Below, one piece after another: positions 33,198 to 41,890 of a DNA stretch of 64,000 nt. The first letter of the stretch is position 1, and every line of letters starts with the position of its first letter. Both the position numbers and the translations under genes were made by a program. Origin of the DNA: Cohnella caldifontis (GTDB lineage Bacteria > Bacillota > Bacilli > Paenibacillales > Paenibacillaceae); assembly GCF_029360585.1 (NCBI RefSeq), contig NZ_JAQZSJ010000006.1, positions 1 through 64,000 of the forward strand. The letters run 5' to 3'. A model generated the notes under the pieces. The model worked only from the letters and a program-made list of their open reading frames with translations, was not told the origin of the DNA and searched no databases.

Positions 33198-34934
33198 TTA
33201 CTCGTTCCAGAGCTTGACGCGCGCTTTCACGAGTTCGGCGCGAAGCTCTTCGGCTTTGTGCACGTCGGCTTTCTCCAGCTGGGAAACGTAATCGTCCCAG
33301 ATGTCGTCGAATTCTTCCGGCTTCGCCAGAATGGCTTTCGGAATCATTTTCCAAGTAATGTTCTTCAGCTTCTCTTCGATGACGGTAGAATCGCTGTCCG
33401 ACGGGATCGGAATGTTCCACGCCGCGCCCCAAGGCTTGACTTTGAACTCTTCCTCTTTCGGGAACAGGTCCTTCCAGATCGTCGCGCCGTAGTTTTTGAG
33501 CACTTCTTTTTCCACGTCGCTGTAGTCGTTCGTCAGCTGCTCCGGGAATTTCAGCGTGTAATAGTTGCCCGTCGGATCTTTCACTCCGTCGCCGTAATGC
33601 GCGGACAGCAGGGTGTAGTTGCCGATGCCCGATTCCTTCTGGAAGTTGGTGCCGTCGTTGATGCGGCGGTCGTTCACTTCCTTGATCATCACGCGTTTGC
33701 CGTTCTCGACGGTGTAGTGCTTGCCTTCGATCCCCCAGTTGATCAGGACTTGGCCTTCGTCTGAAGCGAGCCAGTCGAGGAACTTGATCGTCCGGACCGG
33801 ATCCGGGTTCGTCTTGGAAATCGCGACGCCGCTGCCGGCCATGAAGCCCGTCGGCCAGAAGGACGTGTCCTTGAAGTTCTCGTTCAGCGTAACCGGATAA
33901 TGGCCATAGGCCTGGTCGAACTTGCCTGCGGCTTTCAGCGCTTTCTCGCCGTCCGCGTAGTCCCATAGCTGGTCGATCAAGCCGAGCACGCGGCCGGAAG
34001 CGACTTTCGCCTTGTATTGGTCGTATTTCTGCACGAAGCTTTCCTTGTCCAGCAGCCCTTCCGCGTTCATGTGGTTCAGCCAGCGGAAGTATTCCTTCTC
34101 CTCCGGCCGGAGGAAGTGGTACGTCACTTTGTACGTGTCGACGTCGATGTTGAATTCGCCGTCGTCCGCGCCGCCCGTCGTGAGGAACGCCGGGTTCGTG
34201 ACGGAGATGTACATGTGCCAGTCGTCCGCGTTAAGCGTCAGGCCGATGTTCTTGTTGCCGTTCTCGTCGGTCGGGTGTTTGGCGAGATATTGCTTGATCG
34301 CGTTCTCGAAATCCTGCACCGTGCGGATCCTCGGATAACCGAGCTCTTTCACGACGCGGTGCTGCAGCTCGAACCCGCCGCCGGCTTCGAAATACGTTTG
34401 GCCTACGCCGGCATAGCTGGGCAGCACGTAAATGGAAGGGTCGTCTTCGCTGTAACGCAGGCGTTTCAATTCGTCTCCGTAAACCTTCTTGAGGTTCGGG
34501 CCGTATTTGTCGATCAGGTCCGTCAAGTCGATCACCGCGCCGGCGTCGACGAATTTGCTGATGCTGGTCTTGGCGCTGATGAGATCCGGATATTTGCCGC
34601 TCGTCGCGATCAGCGCGGATTTCTGCACCGCGTCGCCGACGGCGAATTCCGCGTCGAGCGTGATGCCCGTTTTCTCCGTAATGTATTTGCCCGTCTCGTC
34701 CTGCATGTTCGCCCAGTTCGGGTTCGGGTCTTCGCTGTAGTAGGTGAGCGTGAGCGGTTTCAAATCTTCCGCGGGCGCGGACGCCGACGCCGATGGACTC
34801 GCGGAGCCGCTTGCGGCGGCGCTGCCGCTCGGGCTGGCGCTGCCGTTATTGTCCTTGCCTCCGCAGCCGGCGAGCAGTCCGGCAAACAGCGCGGTGCTCA
34901 TGAGCAAAACCGGCCATTTTCTTCGTTTTGCCAT
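33198..34934 (-). CDS. Oligosaccharide ABC transporter substrate-binding lipoprotein, LplA type
   Basis: A 578-residue lipoprotein. Signal and lipobox LLAGC at residues 20-24 are followed by a Ser/Ala/Pro-rich linker (GSAAASGSASPSASASAP). The mature protein begins LTLTYYSEDPNPNW. It is larger than ordinary family-1 binding proteins and fits the LplA/YtcQ group used for plant oligosaccharides. The ATG at 34934 follows GGAGGGG. It is the last gene of a permease-permease-binding protein operon. The kinase/regulator pair upstream probably controls it. Ligand unknown. Confidence 0.9.
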   Translation of the reverse strand: MAKRRKWPVLLMSTALFAGLLAGCGGKDNNGSASPSGSAAASGSASPSASASAPAEDLKPLTLTYYSEDPNPNWANMQDETGKYITEKTGITLDAEFAVGDAVQKSALIATSGKYPDLISAKTSISKFVDAGAVIDLTDLIDKYGPNLKKVYGDELKRLRYSEDDPSIYVLPSYAGVGQTYFEAGGGFELQHRVVKELGYPRIRTVQDFENAIKQYLAKHPTDENGNKNIGLTLNADDWHMYISVTNPAFLTTGGADDGEFNIDVDTYKVTYHFLRPEEKEYFRWLNHMNAEGLLDKESFVQKYDQYKAKVASGRVLGLIDQLWDYADGEKALKAAGKFDQAYGHYPVTLNENFKDTSFWPTGFMAGSGVAISKTNPDPVRTIKFLDWLASDEGQVLINWGIEGKHYTVENGKRVMIKEVNDRRINDGTNFQKESGIGNYTLLSAHYGDGVKDPTGNYYTLKFPEQLTNDYSDVEKEVLKNYGATIWKDLFPKEEEFKVKPWGAAWNIPIPSDSDSTVIEEKLKNITWKMIPKAILAKPEEFDDIWDDYVSQLEKADVHKAEELRAELVKARVKLWNE

Positions 34935-35040
34935 CTTCTATACCCCTCCAGATCGTAAAGAGAATGACGGAGCGTATGCGTATGAACAGGTTGTGCCTGT
35001 CGATACCGAAATTCGCGGAGTCCGGTACGGCTGAGGTCCT

Positions 35041-35949
35041 TCAGCCTTTGACGGCGCCAAGCGTCAAGCCTCGCACGAAGTAGCGCTGCAAGAACGGGTA
35101 GACGAGCAGGATCGGCACCGTGACGACGATCGTGATCGCCATCTTGACGGATTCCGGCGAAACGGTGGCCAGCACCTGCGTGATGTTCGTGTTTCGGTAA
35201 TCCCCGTTGTTGCCGGAAGTCGTGCTGAGCAGCACCTTCGTCAACTCGTATTGCAAAGTCGTCAAATGGTCGCTGGAACCGTTGTACAGGAACGTATCGA
35301 ACCAGGAGTTCCACTGTCCGACCGCAAGGAACAGCGCGATCGTCGCCAGCGCCGGCGTCGCCATCGGCAGGACGACCCGCCAATAGATGGCGAAGTCGCT
35401 GGCGCCGTCGATCTTCGCCGATTCCTGCAGCGCGTAGGGAATTCCGTCGATGAACGACCGGATGACGAACACGTTGAACGCGCTGACGAGGCCGGGAAGC
35501 ACGTAGACCGCGAACGTATTCATCATGTGCAGGTCCTTGATCAGCAGATAGAACGGAATGAGCCCCGCGGAAACGTACATCGTGACCGCCAGGTAGGTCG
35601 ATACGAATTTGCGGCCTTGGAAGTCCGGCCTGGCCAGCGTGTAAGCGAGCATGGACGCGCTGATCAACCCCAGGATCGTGCCGACGACCGTCCGGAGCAC
35701 CGAAATTTTGAACCCGGTCACGAGGCCGTCGAACGAGAAAATGATGCTGTAGTTTTTGAGCGTGAATTCCCGCGGGAATACCGTAATGCCTCCCCGGACG
35801 CTGTCCGTCGAATCGTTGAACGAGAGCGCGAGCACGTTCAGGAACGGATACAGCGTGACGATCGCGACGCCGATCATCGCGATCGCGATGACGGTGTCGA
35901 GCAAACGGTCGGACCAGGGAACCCCTTTCGTCATTCGTCGTCTGGCCAT
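35041..35949 (-). CDS. ABC transporter permease, LplC/YteP-partner type
   Basis: A 302-residue membrane protein with six predicted helices. The EAA-like loop reads LQESAKIDGASDFAIYWRVVLP, a common variant in LplC-type permeases, and the C terminus is GLTLGAVKG. The ATG at 35949 follows AAGGAGGGAG, which overlaps the end of the first permease gene (13-bp gap). Confidence 0.93.
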   Translation of the reverse strand: MARRRMTKGVPWSDRLLDTVIAIAMIGVAIVTLYPFLNVLALSFNDSTDSVRGGITVFPREFTLKNYSIIFSFDGLVTGFKISVLRTVVGTILGLISASMLAYTLARPDFQGRKFVSTYLAVTMYVSAGLIPFYLLIKDLHMMNTFAVYVLPGLVSAFNVFVIRSFIDGIPYALQESAKIDGASDFAIYWRVVLPMATPALATIALFLAVGQWNSWFDTFLYNGSSDHLTTLQYELTKVLLSTTSGNNGDYRNTNITQVLATVSPESVKMAITIVVTVPILLVYPFLQRYFVRGLTLGAVKG

Positions 35950-35962
35950 GGCGGCTCCCTCC

Positions 35963-36928
35963 TTACATGATGCTTTCTTTGGCGATCCGCTTGAACAGCC
36001 CGTTCGCGGCGAACAGCAAGATGACGCTGACGACGGAATTGAAAATGTTGATGGCGGTGCCGAAAGAGTAACGGCTCATCTGCAGCCCGTATTGCAGCGA
36101 GTACAGGTCGAGAACCTGGGAGTAATCCCGAACCAGGTTGTTGCCGAGCAGGAACTGTTTCTCGAAGCCGATGCTGATCAGATGGCCGATCGACAGGATC
36201 ATCAGCACGATGACGGTCGAACGGATGCCCGGCAGCGTGATGTGCCAAATCTGGCGCAGGCGGCTCGCGCCGTCCACTTTGGCCGCTTCGTACAGCTCGG
36301 GGCCGATGCCGGCCATCGCGGCCAGGTAGATGATCGCGTTCCAGCCCGTCTCCTTCCACGCGTCGGATACGGTGACGATGCCCCAGAACAGATGCTCTTT
36401 CCCCATCCACTGGATCGGTTCATGGAGGATGCCGAGCCACATCAGAAAATCGTTCACGACGCCGTTCTCGCCCGCCAGCATCCGCGTGATGATGCTGGTC
36501 GCGACCGCCCACGACACGAAATGGGGCAGGTAGGAAATCGTCTGTACCGCCCGTTTGAAAAACATGTTCCGGATTTCGTTCAGCAGGACGGCGAACAGAA
36601 TCGGCACCGTGAAGGTAGCGACGAGTCCCATGACGCTCATCGCCAGCGTGTTGCGCATGACCTGGTAGAACATGTCGTCCCGGAAGAGCGTCTTGAACTG
36701 GTCGAGGCCGGCCCATTTCTGTTCCCAGATCGACTTGCCGGGCTTCCATCGCTGGAACGCGATCAGCCATCCCCATAGCGGGTAGTAGCTGAAAACGAAC
36801 ACCCAGACGACGAAAGGCAGGGACATCGCATACAAGTAACGGTTCCGGAACGCAACTTTCCAAAAGTTGCTTTTGCCCGTTTTCGCGGAGAGCGAGACGT
36901 CCGGATTCCGAGCTGAGACCGCTTTCAT
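35963..36928 (-). CDS. ABC transporter permease, LplB/YteP type
   Basis: A 321-residue membrane protein. The N terminus is cytoplasmic; the first helix is YLYAMSLPFVVWVFVFSYYP and the EAA loop YEAAKVDGASRLRQIWHITLPG. The ATG at 36928 is chosen because AAGGAGGGATTCG precedes it; the longer frame has no ribosome site. First gene of the Lpl-type operon. With the second permease it should form the channel for the 578-residue binding protein. Confidence 0.93.
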   Translation of the reverse strand: MKAVSARNPDVSLSAKTGKSNFWKVAFRNRYLYAMSLPFVVWVFVFSYYPLWGWLIAFQRWKPGKSIWEQKWAGLDQFKTLFRDDMFYQVMRNTLAMSVMGLVATFTVPILFAVLLNEIRNMFFKRAVQTISYLPHFVSWAVATSIITRMLAGENGVVNDFLMWLGILHEPIQWMGKEHLFWGIVTVSDAWKETGWNAIIYLAAMAGIGPELYEAAKVDGASRLRQIWHITLPGIRSTVIVLMILSIGHLISIGFEKQFLLGNNLVRDYSQVLDLYSLQYGLQMSRYSFGTAINIFNSVVSVILLFAANGLFKRIAKESIM

Positions 36929-37054
36929 CGAATCCCTCCTTGCTGCTTGAAACGCGGTGCCTGTCTTCATGATAAGGAATTCGCCGCCAGGTTCCTACAC
37001 CACAGATCGGGCGCAAAATCATATAAAAATTAGAGGTCGTGACCGCGCATCCGC

Positions 37055-37082
37055 AAAAAAAGGCGCCCCCGGAAGGACGCCG
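37055..37082 (-). terminator. Terminator after the kinase/regulator genes
   Basis: Minus strand GGCGTCC pairs with GGGCGCC around TTCCG, followed by seven T. It lies directly after the regulator stop, so the Lpl-type permease operon needs its own promoter. The gap 36929-37053 contains AT-rich TTTTTATATGATTTT but no clear promoter. Confidence 0.8.
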
Positions 37083-37089
37083 TTATGCG

Positions 37090-38613
37090 TTACTTTTTGC
37101 GATACGCGGTCGGCGAAGTGCCGACGTACTTGCGAAACTTGGCATGGAAATAATCGACGTTGGAGTAGCCGACCCGTTCCGCCACCTGGTATACCTTCAT
37201 GCCTTGCTCCAGCAGCTCCATGGCTTTCCCGATCCGGACTTTGTCCAAGTAGGTGTTGAAAGATTCGCCGGTGACGCTTTTGAACAGCTTGCCGAGATAG
37301 GAACTGTTATACCCCAGCGCCTCCGCCAACGTCTCGAGCTTCAAGTTCTCCTGGTAGCGGCGGTGGATCAAATCCGTCATTTTGCGGATATGCCGTTCGT
37401 TCCCGCTGCCCCGCAGGCTCCCCGCGATTTCCTCCGCCAGCCGCGTCAGCCGCTCCATCATGCCCCGATAGTGCGGCTCCCCGTGGATGGCGAACGCTTC
37501 GGCGGACCAAGCATGGCTGCGCCCACGAAGCTCCGGACGGCTCTGGGCCAGCTTGCCGATGACGGAACCGGTCGCGGCCGCGAAAGCCGCCTTGATGTCC
37601 TCGCCCGGCTTGCCTTCCGCCGCCATCGCCCGTCCGGCTTTCCGGATCAGAGCGGCCGCCGATTCGGCGTTGCCGATGTCCAGCGACAGGAACAGCCGCT
37701 CCTCGAAGTCATCCGTCCGGAAACTTTCGGCCCCTTCCGCGGCCTGCGCTTCCATGGCCGGTACCCGGTCGTAGATCCGGTCGTCCCCGAGCCAAAATCG
37801 GGCGGAGATCAGCTCGCGGGCCCTGCGATACAGAGCCTCGATCTCCACGATCTCCCGGGTCGATCCGCCGGTCACGGCCGTAAAGGATATCCCCTCTTCC
37901 CGGCAAGCCTCCATAATCTCGGCGTGGATCCGGGCATGGCGCCCCGTAACGGAACGGAAGTCCTCGCGAAGCAGAAGGACGATGCAGGATTCCAGTGCGA
38001 ACGCCGTCCCCGCGCCGTCCGATTCGAGCGTCTCGGCCCATTTGCGCTTGAGGCGGGCAGACGTATCCGCGCCGTTCTTCCCGTCGCCGTGCGGTCGGAT
38101 GAGGATCAGCTCGTAACCCGGCCACAGCAGGCCGGCAGCGGCCCATTCCGATTCGGAAGGCAGACGGGAGCTGCCCGTCAGCAGCGAAAGCAGGATAGGC
38201 TCCGCCGATTTGCCGGCTTCGGCGGCGGCCCTCTCCTTGTCGAGAATCGGCTTCAGCTTGATCAAATATTCGACGAGCTCGTCCTCGTCCACCGGCTTCA
38301 GCATATAGCCGTCCGCTTTCAAGCGCATGGCGGTCCGCGCGTAGTCGAAATCCGCGTAGCCGCTCAGGAACAGAAAGCGGGGATGCTTTCCCGGCCGCCG
38401 CGTGACCTTCTCCATCAGCTGCAGGCCGTCCATGCCCGGCATGCGGATATCCGCGACGATCAAATCCGCATCCGACGTTTCCAGCTTCCGCAGCGCTTCC
38501 TCGGCGTCCGCGGCGGCGTCCGCCGCCCGGAACCCGTAGGCTTCCCAGTCTACGATCGTGCGCAGGCCTTCCCGGATCAGCTTCTCGTCGTCTACGATCA
38601 GTACGTTATACAT
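37090..38613 (-). CDS. Response regulator with AraC-type DNA-binding domain (YesN type)
   Basis: A 507-residue regulator. The receiver domain has acidic residues in LIVDDE and phospho-acceptor Asp55 in LIVADIRMPG. The C-terminal double HTH has LKLETLAEALGYNSSYLGKLF and MKVYQVAERVGYSNVDYFHAKF. Its start overlaps the kinase end by eight bases, so it is translated from the same message. Expected target: the Lpl-type importer just downstream. Confidence 0.93.
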   Translation of the reverse strand: MYNVLIVDDEKLIREGLRTIVDWEAYGFRAADAAADAEEALRKLETSDADLIVADIRMPGMDGLQLMEKVTRRPGKHPRFLFLSGYADFDYARTAMRLKADGYMLKPVDEDELVEYLIKLKPILDKERAAAEAGKSAEPILLSLLTGSSRLPSESEWAAAGLLWPGYELILIRPHGDGKNGADTSARLKRKWAETLESDGAGTAFALESCIVLLLREDFRSVTGRHARIHAEIMEACREEGISFTAVTGGSTREIVEIEALYRRARELISARFWLGDDRIYDRVPAMEAQAAEGAESFRTDDFEERLFLSLDIGNAESAAALIRKAGRAMAAEGKPGEDIKAAFAAATGSVIGKLAQSRPELRGRSHAWSAEAFAIHGEPHYRGMMERLTRLAEEIAGSLRGSGNERHIRKMTDLIHRRYQENLKLETLAEALGYNSSYLGKLFKSVTGESFNTYLDKVRIGKAMELLEQGMKVYQVAERVGYSNVDYFHAKFRKYVGTSPTAYRKK

Positions 38614-40390
38614 CCTGCATACCCTCCAACGGAATCCGGAAAGTCACGACCGTTCCTTTGCCGGGCCAACTCTCGATCCGCAGCCCCGCCGACTCTCCGT
38701 ACGTCATTCGCAGCCTTTGCTGGATGTTATGCAAGCCGATCCGGTCGGCGTCTTGATGCCCGACCGATTCCCGGATCTGCGCCAGCCGTTCGGGCGGCAT
38801 GCCGGCCCCGTTGTCCGCCACGCTTACTTCCAGCCCATCTTCCCGCAGCATCGCCTTCACGCGCACGGCTCCGCCTTCCGCATGGCTTTCGAGGCCGTGG
38901 ATGACGGCGTTTTCGACCAAAGGCTGAACGAGCAGCGGCAAGATCCGCGCGCGCTCCGCTCCCGGATCGATCTCGAGCTCGTACTCCAGCCGGTCGTCAT
39001 GCCGGAATTTCTGGATTTCCAAATAGCAGCGGACGATCTCGATTTCCTCTTCCAAGCTGATCTCGCGGCCTTTGATTTCCAGGTTTTTGCGCATCAGTTT
39101 GCCGAGCAGCTTCACGATTTGCGCGATTTCCTTCTCCCCTTTCAAATGCGCCTTCATCCGGATCGATTCGAGGGCGTTGTAGAGAAAATGGGGGTTGATT
39201 TGGCTCGCCAGCATTTTCAGCTTGATTTCGTTCTGTTTCCGCTCCAGCTCGCTCGTCTGTTCGTGCGAACGGTTGACTTCCTCCATCAGCTCCTTGACGT
39301 TCGCCACCATCTGGTTGAACTGGCGGCTGATTTGCCCGAGTTCGTCGTTGCCGTCCACGATCAGCGCCGCGTTGAAATTGCCCATGGCGACTTTGTTGAT
39401 CTGGCGGTTGAACAGGAGGAGCCGTTTGGTCAATACGGCGCAGATAAGATAAATCAGAAGGAGAGCGGCTGCAGTGACGAACAAGATGATTTGCAATCCC
39501 CGTTCGCTAATCCGGTTCGCTTCTTTCGTGATGCTCCGGATCGAGAAAACGGATACGATTTTGAGATTCGTGAAGCTTTGGGCAGGCGCCAATTCCCCGA
39601 TCAGCACTTTGGACCGCTGACCGTCGATGCTGCGTTCGTAAGTACCGGGTTCCAGCATGGCCAGCTCTTCGCCCAAATGGGTGTCGCCGATCCGCTTTCC
39701 GATCATGTTCGGCCGGTTCGAAGCGACGATCACGTTGTTGGCGTCGGCCAGCAACGTCTCGGAATCTTCCTGCAGCAGGGTCTTGTTCAGCAGGGTCGTG
39801 TTCAAATCGATGTCGAGCACGCCGAACGTGCGGCTGCCTTGGAAATAGACGCTGCGGACGAGGCTGAGCATGCTGCCTGCTCCCCGGCTTTCGCTCGGGA
39901 AATAGTACCATCCGATCCGTCCCGCCTGAGCGATGGCCGACTGGTACCAGAAACCGCTCTTCGTCGGCTCGTCGAGGGGGATGAATTCCCAGTTGTTGAG
40001 CAGCGACGGATTATCCGCGTACAGCTTGATCCGGGTGATTTCCTCGTTGAAATCCAAATACATTTGAAACGTCTTATAGCTCTTATAGGCATCCACGACT
40101 TGGCCGGCGTCTTGATAACGGGTCGTCACGACGCTCTCCAGGTCCGAGTCCAGCGACAACCGGTTGGACAGCGCCTCGGCGACGCCCAGCAGATCGAACG
40201 TCCGGGCCTTGACGCGTTCCATCGAATTTTCCGTCTGCTCCATCGCCTTGTCCAGCGCGGATTGCCGGTATTCCCGGACGACGAAGAAGCCGATGATCAG
40301 GAACGGAAGGAGGAAAAACAACACGTAGGACAGCATCATTTTGTCGCGGAGCTTCATGTCGTTGAACCGTTTGGTGATGTGCGGCAGCAC
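38606..40390 (-). CDS. Membrane sensor histidine kinase, LytS/YesM type
   Basis: A 594-residue kinase: an N-terminal membrane helix (MMLSYVLFFLLPFLIIGFF), an extracellular sensing region of about 240 residues, a second helix near residue 300, then HAMP (NKVAMGNFNAALIVDGNDELG). The phospho-His box is SQINPHFLYNALES, and the ATPase motifs are QPLVENAVIHG, VADNGAGMP and IGLHNIQQRLR. The start is a GTG at 40390 with GGGAGGGG upstream; the first ATG is 11 codons later. It has its own promoter at 40439-40466 and overlaps the regulator gene by eight bases. Confidence 0.93.
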   Translation of the reverse strand: MLPHITKRFNDMKLRDKMMLSYVLFFLLPFLIIGFFVVREYRQSALDKAMEQTENSMERVKARTFDLLGVAEALSNRLSLDSDLESVVTTRYQDAGQVVDAYKSYKTFQMYLDFNEEITRIKLYADNPSLLNNWEFIPLDEPTKSGFWYQSAIAQAGRIGWYYFPSESRGAGSMLSLVRSVYFQGSRTFGVLDIDLNTTLLNKTLLQEDSETLLADANNVIVASNRPNMIGKRIGDTHLGEELAMLEPGTYERSIDGQRSKVLIGELAPAQSFTNLKIVSVFSIRSITKEANRISERGLQIILFVTAAALLLIYLICAVLTKRLLLFNRQINKVAMGNFNAALIVDGNDELGQISRQFNQMVANVKELMEEVNRSHEQTSELERKQNEIKLKMLASQINPHFLYNALESIRMKAHLKGEKEIAQIVKLLGKLMRKNLEIKGREISLEEEIEIVRCYLEIQKFRHDDRLEYELEIDPGAERARILPLLVQPLVENAVIHGLESHAEGGAVRVKAMLREDGLEVSVADNGAGMPPERLAQIRESVGHQDADRIGLHNIQQRLRMTYGESAGLRIESWPGKGTVVTFRIPLEGMQDV

Positions 40391-40438
40391 GCTTCCCCTC
40401 CCCTCCCTTCCCTTCGGTTGAATCCGCTTCCATCGTTC

Positions 40439-40466
40439 ATCTTAACACGGAACGGGGAATTGTCCA
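40439..40466 (-). promoter_or_regulatory. SigA-type promoter of the kinase/regulator pair
   Basis: Minus strand TGGACA (40461-40466, 5/6 match) separated by 16 bp from TAAGAT (40439-40444, 4/6 match), about 45 bases ahead of the GTG start. Confidence 0.55.
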
Positions 40467-40577
40467 TATAGCCGGGAATGTCGGATTTTCCAGGGATTTT
40501 CCGTGCGATTGTTGCTGACTTTTCACGATCCCGATCGGCCGCTCGAAGAGCGAGTCGCCGACCACGTATCCAACCAA

Positions 40578-40975
40578 GGCTTTAAGTCGGTCAAACCGTC
40601 TTAACCGGATGCACGACACCTTCACCATGGCTTTAAGTCGGTCGCACCGTCTTAACCGGACGCACGACACCTGCAACCATGGCTTTAAGTCGGTCACACC
40701 GTCTTAACCGGACGCACGACACCTGCAACCATGGCTTTAACTCGGTCACACCGACTTAACCGGACGCACGACACCTGCAACCATGGCTTTAACTCGGTCA
40801 CACCGACTTAACCGGATGCACAACACCTGCAACCATGGCTTTAAGTCGGTCACACCGACTTAACCGGATGCATTGCACCTTCGACCAGTGTCTAAAGCTC
40901 GCCGCACTCGACCAGGGTCTGAAAGCTAGCCGCACCGGCTTAACAAAAAGTACACAGCGTAAAGTCGGTCTCGCC
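40578..40975. repeat. Tandem ~52-bp repeat array, six good copies, each with a hairpin
   Basis: Units start at 40578, 40629, 40681, 40733, 40785 and 40837 (spacing 51 or 52), with decayed copies to about 40975. Each unit holds TTTAAGTCGGT-CACA-CCGACTTAA or a one-base variant, an inverted repeat with a four-base loop, then CCGGACGCACGACACC and TGCAACCATGG. The 637-bp gap from 40391 to 41027 holds no convincing gene, only this array, the kinase promoter and a terminator. There are no spacers of varying sequence, so it is not CRISPR. Confidence 0.85.
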
Positions 40976-40983
40976 GACCGAAA

Positions 40984-41030
40984 CGAACAAGCCCACCGTC
41001 CCGCCAAGGAAGATGGGCTTGCTTGTTTTA
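40984..41030. terminator. Terminator downstream of the 33-residue ORF
   Basis: ACAAGCCCA pairs with TGGGCTTGCT across a 16-base loop, with T-rich tails on both strands (TTGTTTTATTT on plus). It begins inside the TAA of the small ORF, supporting that ORF as a real short transcript. Confidence 0.6.
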
Positions 41031-41129
41031 TTTGGATTTCTTCTTGGCCGCGGACCTGCCCTGTTTCTTCGGATCGTCCGGCGGAGGCGCTGCGCGCTGC
41101 GATCCGTTCGGCTTGACTTCGTCGCTCAT
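41028..41129 (-). CDS. Very small basic protein (33 residues), unknown
   Basis: Reads MSDEVKPNGSQ, then a proline patch (APPPDDP) and a lysine-rich end (KKQGRSAAKKKSK). It has AAAGGAG nine bases before the ATG at 41129 and a terminator at its stop codon. Those flanks make it more credible than a chance ORF. The composition (polar, Lys/Pro-rich, no hydrophobic core) suggests a disordered, possibly nucleic-acid-binding or spore-core peptide. I know no named family. Confidence 0.5.
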   Translation of the reverse strand: MSDEVKPNGSQRAAPPPDDPKKQGRSAAKKKSK

Positions 41130-41221
41130 CGGACCTGGCTCCTTTCTAAGGGACTCCCCTTAGTATGGGTCCGCCAAGCCCATCCGATGTGCCTTCCGGC
41201 GTTCGAACGAGAAACGTCGTC

Positions 41222-41818
41222 TTATGCGGGATTCGCCGAATCGGCTCCCTCCGACGTTTCCGCATGCCGTCTGTCCTGCCAAATCCGTTCCCGATAAGCC
41301 CCCGGGGTCAGTCCGGTTTTCCGCTTGAACAAAGTGGTCAAATAAGCGGCCCCCCCGATGCCGACGGCTTGGGCGATTTCCAGCACGGACTCGCCGGTCG
41401 TGACCAGGCGCTCCGAAGCTTGGTCCATCCGGACTTGCTGCACGTACTCCATCGGGGAAACGCCCTTGATCCGCTTGAAGGTGCGCTGCAAGTGAAACCG
41501 GCTGCCGTGGCAGCGGTCCGCGAGCTCCTCCAGCGTCAGCCTCTCGGCGTAATGGCGGTCGATGTACCGGACGATTTGCTCCACCCATTCTTCATCGGGC
41601 AGCCGCACGCCCTGCGGCCTGCAGCGCTTACACGGCCGGAAGCCTTCCGCTTCGGCGGCCGAAGCGTCGGCGAATATCCGCACGTTCGACCGGTTCGGAG
41701 CTTTGGATTTGCAGGACGGACGGCAGTAAATGCCCGTCGTCTCTACCGCGTAATAGAAAACGCCGTCATACGTTCCTTCGTTCCCTACGATCGCCTGCCA
41801 CTGTTCTTCCGTTGCCAA
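41222..41818 (-). CDS. adaA: AdaA-type methylphosphotriester-DNA methyltransferase / AraC regulator
   Basis: A 198-residue protein combining the Ada zinc domain with AraC-type HTHs. The four zinc cysteines are Cys32, Cys36, Cys63 and Cys66 (GIYCRPSC and FRPCKRC); their spacing of 4, 27 and 3 is identical to that of Ada. Cys32 would accept the methyl group from damaged phosphates and so switch on DNA binding. HTH motifs are LTLEELADRCHGSRFHLQRTF and SVLEIAQAVGIGGAAYLTTLF. No O6-methylguanine transferase domain is fused and no adaB is adjacent. The TTG at 41818 fits GAGGTGAT best; a GTG three codons earlier is possible. Confidence 0.9.
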   Translation of the reverse strand: MATEEQWQAIVGNEGTYDGVFYYAVETTGIYCRPSCKSKAPNRSNVRIFADASAAEAEGFRPCKRCRPQGVRLPDEEWVEQIVRYIDRHYAERLTLEELADRCHGSRFHLQRTFKRIKGVSPMEYVQQVRMDQASERLVTTGESVLEIAQAVGIGGAAYLTTLFKRKTGLTPGAYRERIWQDRRHAETSEGADSANPA

Positions 41819-41890
41819 ACCGATCACCTCAACCCCATTGTACCCCGTTACTGCCGGTCCGCAAGCCGCCGCGGATGAAACGGCAACATT

